A program made the position numbers and the translations under genes. From NCBI GenBank assembly GCA_011192005.1, contig DUFB01000084.1, forward strand, positions 1-48,475: 48,475 bases of DNA, given 5' to 3'. The DNA comes from Dehalococcoidia bacterium. Its GTDB lineage: Bacteria > Chloroflexota > Dehalococcoidia > Dehalococcoidales > RBG-16-60-22. Below are positions 1 through 8,896 of this stretch, one piece after another. The number at the start of each line of letters is the position of its first letter. Positions within the stretch are counted from its first letter, which is position 1. Below the pieces are notes generated by a model. It worked only from the letters and a program-made list of their open reading frames with translations. It did no database searches and had not been told where the DNA came from.

Positions 1-994
1 GCTCCCCGAACGACCGCCGCTTTTCCTCATCCCCGAGCAGTTCGTTAATCCTGTTAATAAATTCCTGTGGGTTGCCGGGTTCAATTACAAATCCATTCTT
101 TCCATCTTGAATGGCATTTTTTATATCTTCCGGGCCAGCAGCAACCACCGGCAGCCCGCACGAAGCTGCCTCAAGAGAAACAAGCCCGAATCCTTCCATG
201 TGATCTTTTTCTGGCATATTGGGCATCACGAAGATATCCGCCGCGTTATAGAGCAGCCTCAGCATATCATCGTCAGCCATGCCGACCAGGAATACATCGT
301 TTTGCAGGTTATGTTTTTCGATGGATTTTCTGATATCGGGCTCCAGCACTCCGGAGCCGGCGATAACATATACCCTTGTATCATCCGCAAGCTGTGGCAT
401 TACCTCTTCTACAAACCAGTCGATTCCTTTCTTCGCCACGAACCTTCCTACCGTAAGCAGTATTTTCTTCTCACCCAGGTCTGTTTTTATAAAGTCAGCC
501 AGTTCCGCTCTTAGCTCGGGTTTCTCGGTACCGACGTAAAATTCATCGGAAATCCCGTTAGCAATAACCGCCGTTTTTTCAGCTATAATTCCCCGGTTGC
601 AGCACGCTTCAAGGATAGCCTGGCTAACGCAGACTATCCTGTCCATTCGCTGGAGACATCTGAGAATCACAAACTGGTACAGGCGATTGCTATAAGTAAT
701 ATCCCTGCCGTGCAATGTAATTACTACCGGTTTCCTGGTGAACAGCTTGAATATCACTCCCAAAGGCGCCAGTACGCCGTCCTGGAGGTATATCACCTGT
801 ATTTTCTCGGTGAGTAAAGACCACATGCCCCTGAAAAAGAACCAGGGTAAAACAAAGGGTAGCCATTTATTCGAGCCACCCCATTTTATAAGCTTCACTT
901 GCGTTATTTGTGATAGATGCCTGCTGAGCTCAAAAGCCGCTCTTTGCATCCCTCCTTTCGAAGGGGGGAACTTCCGCGTGATGAACAGAACCAT
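1..994 (-). CDS. Glycosyltransferase family 4 (GT-B), 3' end cut by window edge
   Basis: This gene is absent from the ORF track because it runs off the window; I read it from the reverse complement. It starts at an ATG at 994 (MVLFITRKFPPSKGGMQ, a typical GT4 N-terminus) with a GGGAG site about 5 nt upstream. About 331 residues are visible. The C-terminal half carries the GT4 signature EGFGLVSLEAASCGLPVVA (EX7E type) and the usual DGKNGFVIEPGNP loop, so it should use a nucleotide-sugar donor in cell-surface glycan or glycolipid synthesis. The start overlaps the end of the upstream GT2 gene by about 65 nt, suggesting translational coupling. An internal ATG (at the M of GGMQ) sits too close to its own AGGAGG-like sequence and would remove the conserved first strand. 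Acceptor and donor cannot be told. Confidence 0.85.
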   Translation of the reverse strand, partial: MVLFITRKFPPSKGGMQRAAFELSRHLSQITQVKLIKWGGSNKWLPFVLPWFFFRGMWSLLTEKIQVIYLQDGVLAPLGVIFKLFTRKPVVITLHGRDITYSNRLYQFVILRCLQRMDRIVCVSQAILEACCNRGIIAEKTAVIANGISDEFYVGTEKPELRAELADFIKTDLGEKKILLTVGRFVAKKGIDWFVEEVMPQLADDTRVYVIAGSGVLEPDIRKSIEKHNLQNDVFLVGMADDDMLRLLYNAADIFVMPNMPEKDHMEGFGLVSLEAASCGLPVVAAGPEDIKNAIQDGKNGFVIEPGNPQEFINRINELLGDEEKRRSFGE

Positions 995-1940
995 TGCTAC
1001 TCCCGTTCTTTTTAAGCCTGTAGAGGATTTCCTCGCTCAGGCGCCGCTGATTATTCAGCATATGCATAAACACTCCCAGCCCGCCCATACCCAGTCCGAT
1101 TATGATCAATAATGAAGCTAAAATGGTCGAAGGTACGTAAGGTGATACCGTTCCTGTATTGATAAAGTGAACCAGCACTCTTATTCCGTAACCCAGCCCG
1201 ATTATCGTGAATATCCCGCCGATAAACGAAAAGAACCTGAGAGGATAGTAATCAAGATAGGTGCTGATGATTGTCGCTCCTGCCTTAAAGGCGTAAGAGC
1301 CCAGGCCGTTAATAAGCCTGGACTTTCCTTTTCTTTCCCTGAATTCAACGGGCACCTGTTCTATCTGCAGGTCTTTATGACTGGCCTGGATTATCGTTTC
1401 CTGTACGTGCGTATATTTCCCGAACAGATTCAATCTCAATACCGCTTCTCTGGAGAATGCCCGGAAGCCTGTCTGGGAATCCTTTATCGGCAGACCTGAA
1501 AGCCTCCTGGTAACCCAGGTAGCCAGTTTATTCCCCAGTCTGTTACCTCTGGGCATGAAATCCAGTTTATCGATGTCTCTCCACCCGAATACTATATCGG
1601 CTTTACCATCAAGTATCGGCCTTATCAGGTCAGGGATCTGCGCCGGATTGTACTGCCCGTCAGCATCGATATTTACTATAATGTCGGCATCTCTTTCGAG
1701 TGCCCTGTCAATTCCGTCTCTGAAGGTAACTCCCAATCCCTTGTTTGCCCTGTGGGAGATAATCTCATCAACCCCACTGAGTAAAGCCTCGCGACTGGTG
1801 TTATCGGTAGAGCCGTCGTCTATCAAGATTACTTCAACAGAGTCCACTTTATCTATATTCCGGGGAATCTCTTTTAGTACCCCGGCGATAGTATTCTCCT
1901 CGTTATAGGCTGGTATGGTAACAACTAATTTCAACAGCAA
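930..1940 (-). CDS. Membrane-anchored GT2 glycosyltransferase (polyprenyl-phosphate sugar synthase type)
   Basis: This is a GT-A fold family 2 enzyme of 336 residues. DDGSTDNT (about residues 41-48) and NIDADGQYNP (about 90-99, the DXD metal/nucleotide site) mark the catalytic domain, and DSQTGFRAFS follows in the acceptor region. Two hydrophobic segments near residues 235-262 and 272-296 give the C-terminal membrane anchor seen in dolichyl/undecaprenyl-phosphate mannose or glucose synthases. The likely reaction is transfer of a hexose from an NDP-sugar to polyprenyl phosphate at the cytoplasmic face. The start is a TTG preceded by GAGGAATA. It is followed by the overlapping GT4 gene in what looks like a glycan operon. 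These enzymes could feed glycosylation of surface proteins such as the archaellins, but that link is speculation. Confidence 0.85.
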   Translation of the reverse strand: MLLKLVVTIPAYNEENTIAGVLKEIPRNIDKVDSVEVILIDDGSTDNTSREALLSGVDEIISHRANKGLGVTFRDGIDRALERDADIIVNIDADGQYNPAQIPDLIRPILDGKADIVFGWRDIDKLDFMPRGNRLGNKLATWVTRRLSGLPIKDSQTGFRAFSREAVLRLNLFGKYTHVQETIIQASHKDLQIEQVPVEFRERKGKSRLINGLGSYAFKAGATIISTYLDYYPLRFFSFIGGIFTIIGLGYGIRVLVHFINTGTVSPYVPSTILASLLIIIGLGMGGLGVFMHMLNNQRRLSEEILYRLKKNGSSNGSVHHAEVPPFERRDAKSGF

Positions 1941-2869
1941 TATTCCTCAGTTTTTTATCTTATTTTTAACTCCCGTTCCAAGTAGAAAAGGGTATTCGAA
2001 TTCGTATATTCATCATAATTAGCCAAATGGCGATTGTCAAGAATATCAGAGATGATAGATGTAGCAAGTAAATGAAACCGAAAACAAAAATCGATACTGA
2101 AATACACCCGAGCTCTAGAGAAAAAGGGGAAATTGTTAAATAATGGTGAGCCGCGGAGGACTCGAACCTCCAACCGGTTGATAAAGAGGAGATCTTCCCA
2201 GATAAACATAAAAAAATAAACACATTTTTACGCCTGAAATTTTATTTTAAATGATAGAACAAAAATCAGAATCACACTATTACATCTATTTACTATTAGG
2301 TAGTATACCCAGAACACTGTTTTTTATCTACGCTCCCAAACTCTTCCCTCTATTAGATCTATAGAATAACCCTTTAAAAAGAGTGAGTTGCAGGTAAGCC
2401 ATGTTGTCTCTAGCTAAGCAGTTTTTATATCCGTCAGGGTATGATAGGCTACACATACTACCGTTTTATTGGGTTATAGTACCAAAGACGGCGTTAGACC
2501 CGGAGCAGTTATCTGTGATATCATATTATAGGTCTATACGGGAAGGAGTGAGAAGCAAACAGGAGGGAGATAGAAGCGTGATCTGAAGTTAATATATAGG
2601 CATTTTGTCTGGGGGCTAGCATTCTATCCGTCGATGAATTGTTCCTCACCCTGTTAATTCTAGAGGCCAATAGATTAGGCAGTCCGTCAGCAGCGAGCTG
2701 TTTATAACTTTCAGATTGTTATCTCTGTTTTCCAAATATACCCCACTCACCCCATATTATATTAACCCCCTCTCAGTTTTTCTATAGCCTTCATATCTGA
2801 TTTTCCTTTGTTATAGTAAAGTCAGGAAAATAATATGCCTATTGTCTGTTCTATTGTTCACGCCGGACA
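1941..2869. other. AT-rich intergenic region with tRNA remnant
   Basis: This 929-bp stretch has no convincing gene. It contains the tRNA-Lys 3'-half copy described separately and is clearly more AT-rich than the flanking genes. One plus-strand ORF (2401-2586, 61 codons) shows no recognisable domain and is not supported by a good ribosome binding site. The left end would hold the promoter of the minus-strand glycosyltransferase genes and the right end that of the corrinoid cassette. No integrase remnant could be recognised. Confidence 0.6.
2142..2188 (-). repeat. Displaced 3' half of tRNA-Lys (candidate attachment-site remnant)
   Basis: These 47 nt match the 3' half of the intact tRNA-Lys at 9940-10015 in the same orientation. 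Thirty-six nt are continuous and identical (beginning AATGGTGAGCCGCGG on the plus strand); then one mismatch, TGAT shared, a second mismatch and AAGAG shared. The match covers anticodon loop, T-arm, acceptor 3' strand and CCA. The 5' half of the tRNA is missing, so this is not a functional gene. Such 3'-end duplications are the usual footprint of tyrosine-recombinase integration into a tRNA gene. The orientation fits an element lying between the two copies. Confidence 0.8.
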
Positions 2870-3538
2870 ATGAGCGATATTCTTACATACCAGATTGAAA
2901 AACAGGAAGTCTTACACCGCATTGGTTACAGAGATGCGGAAAATATATCGATCCATATCGATACGCTGGTGGATGATTACCTCGATAATTATCACGATTT
3001 CATCATGCCGTCGTTCTCACGCATATATCAGGATATCGGAGAAGTTACCACCGATAAAGTACGTATTGACAGTGTTACTTTTCAAAGCAGTGTTCTCACC
3101 CGAATGCTCCAACGCTGCCAGCGTATTGCTGTGTTCGTTCTGACCATCGGTGATTACCTTGAAGAACTAGTAGCTTATCTTGCTACTCAAGAAATGGTAC
3201 TTCAGGCTACCGTCCTTGATGCCGTCGGTTCCGGCGCCGTGGAAAAATTCGCCAAGGATATCGAGGCAGAGATAAGGCGAGAAGCGGCAGAGGAAGGTCG
3301 GGTCGTCAGCCGCCGTTTCAGTCCCGGCTATTGCGATTGGGATATTACTCAGCAGAAGATACTATTTCATCTTCTTGATGGTAATACCGCCGGCGTTACT
3401 CTGACGGAAAATATGTTGATGACACCGCGTAAATCCGTATCTGGTATCGTCGGTATCGGATTACCGGGAAGAGATATTGAAGAATACAATCCTTGCCTGA
3501 CATGCCGGAAAAAAGACTGCCCGGGTCGGAGGAGATGA
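2870..3538 (+). CDS. Corrinoid reactivation protein (MetH activation-domain-like)
   Basis: This 222-residue protein resembles the C-terminal reactivation domain of B12-dependent methionine synthase (MetH), here as a stand-alone polypeptide. The key element is RRFSPGYCDWDITQQ (about residues 149-163), matching the SPGY AdoMet-binding motif of that domain. The preceding helical part (VLDAVGSGAVEKFAKDIE) is also typical. It ends in a short Cys-rich tail (PCLTCRKKDCPGRRR) that could bind metal. It is first of a plus-strand run with two MttB-family methyltransferases and a corrinoid carrier, 10 nt before the first. The likely role is reductive or AdoMet-assisted rescue of inactive cob(II)alamin on that carrier, the job done by RamA-type proteins elsewhere. 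The ribosome binding site is weak (GGA 5 nt before ATG). Confidence 0.8.
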   Translation: MSDILTYQIEKQEVLHRIGYRDAENISIHIDTLVDDYLDNYHDFIMPSFSRIYQDIGEVTTDKVRIDSVTFQSSVLTRMLQRCQRIAVFVLTIGDYLEELVAYLATQEMVLQATVLDAVGSGAVEKFAKDIEAEIRREAAEEGRVVSRRFSPGYCDWDITQQKILFHLLDGNTAGVTLTENMLMTPRKSVSGIVGIGLPGRDIEEYNPCLTCRKKDCPGRRR

Positions 3539-3548
3539 TACTTGTAGG

Positions 3549-4988
3549 ATGATTCGAAAAGGGCTGGTCGGAGGCAGCTATCAACCTCTAACCTCCGGGG
3601 AAATCGACCGTATAAACGAGACGGTACTGCGTATCATTGAGGAAATCGGCTGTGAAGTCAATTCCGAAGCGGCACTGGAAGCTCTGGAAGATGCCGGCGC
3701 CAGAATAGACAGAAAGAAGCGGCATGTACAGTTCTCCCGGGAGAAAGCCCTTGAACTGATAGCTAAAGCACCCTCCGAGATTACCCTTTACGGACGTGAT
3801 AAAAAGCATGATATCTACCTGGCTGGCACCCGGGTTTACACGGGCACCGGAGGGACCGCTCTTAACATCTACGAACCTTCGACCGGAGAGAGACGCCCCG
3901 CCAACCTCGACGACCTTAAAAACATCATCGGACTGGTGGATAAACTAGACAACATTCACCTTTTACTCTTACCCACCTACCCCAATGAGTTGTCGACAAA
4001 GCGAGTGGACGTTAACCGCTTCTTTGCCGGGCTGGACAATACCACCAAGCATATTATGGGTGGCGTTTACACGCCAAACGGACTGAAGCAGGTCATCAAG
4101 ATGGCAGAAATTGTAGCCGGTTCTCCGGAGAATTTGAGAGCGCGCCCCCTGATATCCATCATTACCTGCGTTATCAGCCCCTTCGTTATCGATGCCTATT
4201 ACGGCGACCTTATCGTGGCTACCGCTAAAAGCGGTATCCCGGTGGTCTGTCCTGCCGAACCTTTATGCGGGGCGACCTCGCCGGTAACCCTCGCCGCCAC
4301 CGTAGCCGTGCAGACGGTCGATTCTCTGATGGGGATTATTCTGACCCAGGCTGTAAATCCGGGCACTCCGGCTATCTTCGGCTCGGTTGCCACCAGCACC
4401 GACCTGAGCGACTATAAATACATCGCCGGCTCGGTGGAAATGGGCTTGCTCAATGCCGCCGGTGCCCAGATGGCGCAGTTCTATAGATTACCCTACTACG
4501 CCACGGGCGGCATGACCGATTCCAAGACGCTCGATGCCCAGGCTGGCTACGAATCGGCGATAACCAACCTTCTCTGTGCCCTGTCCGGCGCCAATTTCAT
4601 CCACGACGCCGCGGGACTGATGGAGTTCGCACTGACAGTGTGCTACGAGAAATACGTTATTGATAACGATATCCTGGGGATGGTCATGCGGGCGGTTGAG
4701 GGTATCCGTGTGAATGATGATACGCTTGCTTTTGACCTCATCAAGGAAATAGGGCCGGGTGGCAACTTTGTCACTGCCAAGCACACGCGGCGTCACATGC
4801 GTAAAGAGCATTACCAGCCCACGCTGAGCGACCGTAATTACCGCGATAAATGGGAGAGCACCGGGCGAAAGGATACCTGGCAAAAAGCCTCGGAGACAGT
4901 ACGGAGAATTCTGAAAAACCATAATGTAAGACTGCCAGAAGAAGTCAGGAACAGAGTTCTCAGGGAGATCAAGGGCATCATAGCCTGA
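3549..4988 (+). CDS. MttB-family corrinoid methyltransferase, non-pyrrolysine (copy 1)
   Basis: This is a 479-residue TIM-barrel protein of the trimethylamine methyltransferase (MttB, COG5598) superfamily. The family signature is seen in NRFFAGLDNTTKHIMGGV and in YYATGGMTDSKTLDAQAGYE, close to where true MttB carries pyrrolysine. The reading frame crosses this region with no in-frame TAG, so it belongs to the non-Pyl branch, which includes glycine-betaine and related quaternary-amine:corrinoid methyltransferases. It should move a methyl group from a methylated amine-like substrate to Co(I) of the corrinoid protein encoded downstream. It lies 10 nt after the activation protein and 19 nt before a second paralogue. 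The substrate cannot be assigned from sequence. Confidence 0.87.
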   Translation: MIRKGLVGGSYQPLTSGEIDRINETVLRIIEEIGCEVNSEAALEALEDAGARIDRKKRHVQFSREKALELIAKAPSEITLYGRDKKHDIYLAGTRVYTGTGGTALNIYEPSTGERRPANLDDLKNIIGLVDKLDNIHLLLLPTYPNELSTKRVDVNRFFAGLDNTTKHIMGGVYTPNGLKQVIKMAEIVAGSPENLRARPLISIITCVISPFVIDAYYGDLIVATAKSGIPVVCPAEPLCGATSPVTLAATVAVQTVDSLMGIILTQAVNPGTPAIFGSVATSTDLSDYKYIAGSVEMGLLNAAGAQMAQFYRLPYYATGGMTDSKTLDAQAGYESAITNLLCALSGANFIHDAAGLMEFALTVCYEKYVIDNDILGMVMRAVEGIRVNDDTLAFDLIKEIGPGGNFVTAKHTRRHMRKEHYQPTLSDRNYRDKWESTGRKDTWQKASETVRRILKNHNVRLPEEVRNRVLREIKGIIA

Positions 4989-5007
4989 GGCAGCAAGGAG
5001 GGGTAAA

Positions 5008-6555
5008 ATGCCCAGAGAAGGAATATTGATAAAAAAGCCAATAGAACGTCTTACCGGTGAGCAGGTGCAGCAGATTCACGATGCGTCTATAACGATATTA
5101 CGAGATCCCGGCCTGCTGTGTTTCAACCGCCGGGCGGCCGAGGTCTTCCGGAGTCATGGCGCGGAAGTTGGTGATATATCAGGGTCCAGTACCCCGAGCT
5201 GGACGGTTAAAATCCCGGGAAAGCTTGTTACAGATGCTCTCGATAAAGCCCCCTCGACGATAACGCTGGGAGCAAGGAACCCGGATAACGTCCTGGTTAT
5301 AAAGGGGGATGAGCCCCGCGTGTACTACATCACCGGCTCGGAGACAAACACCTGGCTGGATGTGGATTTCCCTGCTTACGTCAGTAAAACAGATTCGTCC
5401 AGAGAAAAGCGAATCCCCGAATTCAAGCCGCGACGTGGCACGGTGGCTGACCTGTGCGCCTCGGCGCACGTCTGCGAGCATTTGGAAACCGTTGACGGAT
5501 ATATCCGGACGGTTAATATCCAGGATAAAGAAATTAACGAAACGAACAAGGACGTGAATAAATTTTTCGCCTGCCTGAACAACACCACCAAGCATGTACA
5601 GTCCGGCCTGACCAAACTGGCACAGCTCGATAACGTGGTGAAAATGGCGGAGATAATAGCAGGCGGAAAAGATAAGCTGCAAGAAAATCCGCTTGTTTCC
5701 TTCATTACCTGCCTGGTGAAAAGCCCGCTTCAGTTCGTTGATAATACCACCGAGACCTTTATCGAGGTCTGCCAGCGGGGTCTGCCCGTCGTCGTTTCCT
5801 CTTCACCGCAGGCGGGAACATCAGCCCCCATCAAGGAAGCGGGTATCATGGCGCAGATAAACGCCGAGGTTCTGGCCGGCATCACCCTGGGTCAGCTGGT
5901 CAACCCGGGCACCCCGGTGCTTTACGGTAGCGTGCCGGTGCGGGCGCGCATGGATACCCTCGGTGATTCCTACGGCTCTATCGAGACCACGCAGTACAAT
6001 ATCGACTGCGTGCAGATGGCACGCTTCTATAATCTTCCTAACTACTCGACTTCAGGTGTATGCGATACCAAGATTCCCGGTCAGCAATCGACGGTGGAGC
6101 GGTTGTTTTCCGATATCTTGGTAACGCTGAGCGGTCCGCAGTTCCTTCACTGCGCCTTCGGGCTGCTGGACTGCAACGCCGTATTTTGCCTGCTCCAGGC
6201 CGTCCTCGATGATGCACATTTCAAGATGATTAAAAACTTCCTGAGAGAACCCCGCATTAACGAAACTGAGCTGGCCGATATCAGGAAGCAGATAACCGAC
6301 GTCGTGGCTACACCGCAGAAGATGTTCATTAACTATATCCGCCCGGTGATGCGGAGCGGTGAAATATCACTCCCTTATCCCTTTGAGGGAGAAGGCGACG
6401 ATGATGATGTGTTTTATCTAGCTAACGAGCGAATGAAAGAGCTACTGGCGAAGCCTGTAGAACACATTGACGAAGCGACCACCCAGAGAATATTCAACGA
6501 AATACCCGGTCTGCTGCCCGGGCTCAATTTCTATGAAAGGGAGAACCAATCATGA
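5008..6555 (+). CDS. MttB-family corrinoid methyltransferase, non-pyrrolysine (copy 2)
   Basis: This second MttB-superfamily protein (515 residues) is clearly paralogous to its upstream neighbour: both share KFFACLNNTTKHVQSGL-type and ITLGQLVNPGTPVLYGS-type segments. Its central motif reads YSTSGVCDTKIPGQQS, diverged from the MTDSKTLDAQAG of copy 1, so the two may act on different substrates or form a hetero-oligomer. There is no in-frame TAG. An insertion around residues 105-150 and an acidic stretch (EGEGDDDDVFY, about residue 455) make it longer. The ribosome binding site is AGGAGGGG just before the ATG. Its end overlaps the corrinoid protein start by 4 nt, so the carrier is probably translationally coupled. 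Confidence 0.85.
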   Translation: MPREGILIKKPIERLTGEQVQQIHDASITILRDPGLLCFNRRAAEVFRSHGAEVGDISGSSTPSWTVKIPGKLVTDALDKAPSTITLGARNPDNVLVIKGDEPRVYYITGSETNTWLDVDFPAYVSKTDSSREKRIPEFKPRRGTVADLCASAHVCEHLETVDGYIRTVNIQDKEINETNKDVNKFFACLNNTTKHVQSGLTKLAQLDNVVKMAEIIAGGKDKLQENPLVSFITCLVKSPLQFVDNTTETFIEVCQRGLPVVVSSSPQAGTSAPIKEAGIMAQINAEVLAGITLGQLVNPGTPVLYGSVPVRARMDTLGDSYGSIETTQYNIDCVQMARFYNLPNYSTSGVCDTKIPGQQSTVERLFSDILVTLSGPQFLHCAFGLLDCNAVFCLLQAVLDDAHFKMIKNFLREPRINETELADIRKQITDVVATPQKMFINYIRPVMRSGEISLPYPFEGEGDDDDVFYLANERMKELLAKPVEHIDEATTQRIFNEIPGLLPGLNFYERENQS

Positions 6556-7247
6556 GTATGGCAAATCTGCTGGAAAAACTGAAAGAGAACGTAATACAGG
6601 GACGTAAAACCAGCGAGGACATCGGCATCGATGAATCGCTGACGGGAACGCCGGGCGTTGTCGAGATGGTGGAGGAGGCACTGGAGGCGGATATCCCGGC
6701 CGAGGAACTGATTACAAGCTCGCTGACGGCCGGCATGGAAGTGGTCGGTGAAAAATTCTCCAGTAAGGAATATTACATCCCGGATATGCTGGCGTCGGCG
6801 GATGCCGTCGGCGCGGCCATGGAAATCCTCAAGCCACATCTTGAAAAAGCTAACGTCCCGACACGCGGGAAAATCGTCCTGGCTACCGTCAAGGGCGATA
6901 TTCACGATATCGGCAAGAACATCGTCGCCATCCTGCTTAAGGGTGCCGGCTACGAGGTCGTCGACCTTGGTATCGATGTGCCGGAGGATAAAATCATCGA
7001 GACGGTGCGCAGCGAAAAGCCGGACTATCTCGGTCTCTCCGCCCTGCTCACCACCACCATGACAGAGATGCCGTTGGTGATAAAGGCTCTCGAGGAGAAC
7101 AGTCTGAGGGATAGTGTCAAGATACTTATCGGCGGGGCTGCCGTTTCTGAGGAATACGCTATGGAAATCGGCGCCGATGCCTTCTGTGCTGACGGCTTCC
7201 AGGCTATCAAGGTGCTGGAAGAAATGGAAAAAGCAAACGGTAAGTAA
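6552..7247 (+). CDS. Corrinoid (B12-binding) methyl-carrier protein, MtbC/MttC family
   Basis: This 231-residue protein has the two-domain layout of methyltransferase cognate corrinoid proteins. It has an N-terminal helical cap (about 1-95) and a Rossmann-like B12 domain with the lower-ligand motif DIHDIGKNIV (DXHXXG, His replacing dimethylbenzimidazole) at about residues 117-126. SALLTTTM and GGAAVSEEYA complete the cobalamin pocket. It would accept methyl groups from the adjacent MttB-like enzymes and pass them to a tetrahydrofolate methyltransferase that is not in this window. The start overlaps the preceding stop, with a GGGAG site upstream. Family assignment is strong; the substrate system is unknown. 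Confidence 0.92.
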   Translation: MSMANLLEKLKENVIQGRKTSEDIGIDESLTGTPGVVEMVEEALEADIPAEELITSSLTAGMEVVGEKFSSKEYYIPDMLASADAVGAAMEILKPHLEKANVPTRGKIVLATVKGDIHDIGKNIVAILLKGAGYEVVDLGIDVPEDKIIETVRSEKPDYLGLSALLTTTMTEMPLVIKALEENSLRDSVKILIGGAAVSEEYAMEIGADAFCADGFQAIKVLEEMEKANGK

Positions 7248-7280
7248 AAAGAAACGAATATGTAATTTGGAGATTGTTTT

Positions 7281-8894
7281 ATGTGCGGAATAGCTGGATG
7301 TTTTGGAAAAAAAGATTCGGAAACAATTAACCGAATGCTCGATGCATTGCCCCACCGCGGTCCCGATGACCGGGGTATACATACCTTTAACAACACCGTA
7401 TTCGGCCATACCAGGTTGTCCATCGTGGATGTGATGAAGGGGCACCAGCCCATATTGGCCGAAGACGGGCGGATCGGCATAATCTGCAACGGGGAAATAT
7501 ATAATTTTAGAGCACTCAGAGATAAACTTGTTGAAAAATATGCATTTACTACGGAGTCGGATACCGAGGTTATCCTGCACCTCTACCGCGAAAAAGGTCC
7601 TGACTGCGTCAGGGAGCTGGACGGTATGTTCTCCTTCGCTATTTTCAGCGGGGACGACTATATGCTGGCGCGCGACCCCATCGGCATCAAGCCGCTTTAC
7701 TACGGATATGTCGATGGTAATCTCTACTTTACTTCCGAACTGGGCGCCATGACCCTGGCCGGCGTCGATGAAGTACATGAGTTTCCGGCCGGTTACTACT
7801 ACACCCCGTCGGAAGGTTTTGTCCAGTACTACCAGATACCACCGATTGAAGACGATATACTTACCGACATCGAGGAAGCCAAGCAGCTAATTAGGGATAC
7901 CTTCATCACCTCGGTGAAAAAGCGCCTGCTGGCGGATAAAGAAATACATGTTGGCTCGTTTTGTAGCGGCGGCATCGATTCCAGCCTGGTGGCTGCCATC
8001 GCCGCCGAGGAAATCCCCCACCTGCACACTTTCGTCGTCGGGATGAAAGACGTTAAAGGCGAGGAAAGCGACGACCTTAAAGCCTCCCGAATCGCCGCCG
8101 AACATATCGGTTCCACCCACCACGAGCTTATCTTTACCGAAGATGAATACTACGAGGCACTTCCGATTGTCATCAAGAAGCTGGAGAGCTATGACCCCTC
8201 GCTGGTACGCTGCGCCGTTCCCTGCTACTTCACCTGCAAGCTGGCGGCGGAGTACGTGACCGTAGTGCTGACTGGTGAGGGTGCTGATGAGCTGTTTACC
8301 GGTTACCATTACATGAAACACTATCCGACGGATGTGCTTAACAGGGAAGCCCACCGCTGCATCGGCAACCTGCACAACATCAACCTCCAGCGTGCCGACC
8401 GCATGGGTATGCTGTTTTCCCTGGAACTGCGGGTGCCGTTCCTTGACACAGCAATGATTGACCTGGCGATGAAAGTCCCTCCCGAACTCAAGATAAAGGA
8501 ATCGGAAAAAGTCGGCGACAAGATAGAGAAGTGGATTCTCCGCCAGGCTTTCCAGGATACCGGTTATCTCCCCGATGATATTCTCTGGCGATACAAAGTG
8601 CAGTATACCCAGGGAGCCGGCTGCGAAGACCTGGGTGAAAAACTCGCCAACAGTGAAATAACCGAAGATGAATACGAGCGGCTTAAGGCTGAAAATCCTC
8701 AAGCTACTCTCAACAGCAAGGAAGCCGCTTACTATTTTAAAATATTCCGCCAGTACCACCCGCAGGACTCGGTTCTCGGGTCTATCGGCATCTGGACCGG
8801 ATTCGATTTCACCGAGGAGAGGGAAAAAGTGCGAGGTACCATGGACGGCGATTTGAAACATGTCCGCGAGGAAACATCGACCGGGGCCAAGTAA
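7281..8894 (+). CDS. asnB: Asparagine synthase (glutamine-hydrolysing), AsnB family
   Basis: This 537-residue enzyme has an N-terminal class II glutaminase domain beginning MCGIAGCFG (Cys2 is the nucleophile after Met removal) and a C-terminal synthetase domain. The latter carries the PP-loop CSGGIDSSLVAA (about residues 229-240) and EGADELFTGY. The canonical reaction is ATP-dependent amidation of aspartate with glutamine as nitrogen donor, in the cytoplasm. GGAG lies 11 nt before the ATG. Its position 33 nt after the corrinoid protein and 2 nt before the metallo-hydrolase is unusual for housekeeping asparagine synthesis, so a dedicated amidation within this cassette is possible. AsnB paralogues do amidate other carboxylates in some pathways. 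Confidence 0.88.
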   Translation: MCGIAGCFGKKDSETINRMLDALPHRGPDDRGIHTFNNTVFGHTRLSIVDVMKGHQPILAEDGRIGIICNGEIYNFRALRDKLVEKYAFTTESDTEVILHLYREKGPDCVRELDGMFSFAIFSGDDYMLARDPIGIKPLYYGYVDGNLYFTSELGAMTLAGVDEVHEFPAGYYYTPSEGFVQYYQIPPIEDDILTDIEEAKQLIRDTFITSVKKRLLADKEIHVGSFCSGGIDSSLVAAIAAEEIPHLHTFVVGMKDVKGEESDDLKASRIAAEHIGSTHHELIFTEDEYYEALPIVIKKLESYDPSLVRCAVPCYFTCKLAAEYVTVVLTGEGADELFTGYHYMKHYPTDVLNREAHRCIGNLHNINLQRADRMGMLFSLELRVPFLDTAMIDLAMKVPPELKIKESEKVGDKIEKWILRQAFQDTGYLPDDILWRYKVQYTQGAGCEDLGEKLANSEITEDEYERLKAENPQATLNSKEAAYYFKIFRQYHPQDSVLGSIGIWTGFDFTEEREKVRGTMDGDLKHVREETSTGAK

Positions 8895-8896
8895 CA

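Noticed and set aside
2401-2586. Plus-strand 61-codon ORF in the AT-rich gap
   Set aside because: No family resemblance, weak ribosome site and no conserved context; a chance ORF is the simplest reading.
3549-6555. Pyrrolysine-containing MttB genes
   Set aside because: Both frames run full length without an in-frame TAG, so no pyrrolysine needs to be invoked.
6531-7778. Long minus-strand ORF (415 aa) opposite the corrinoid protein and asparagine synthase
   Set aside because: It is antisense to two genes with clear catalytic motifs and has no recognisable domain.
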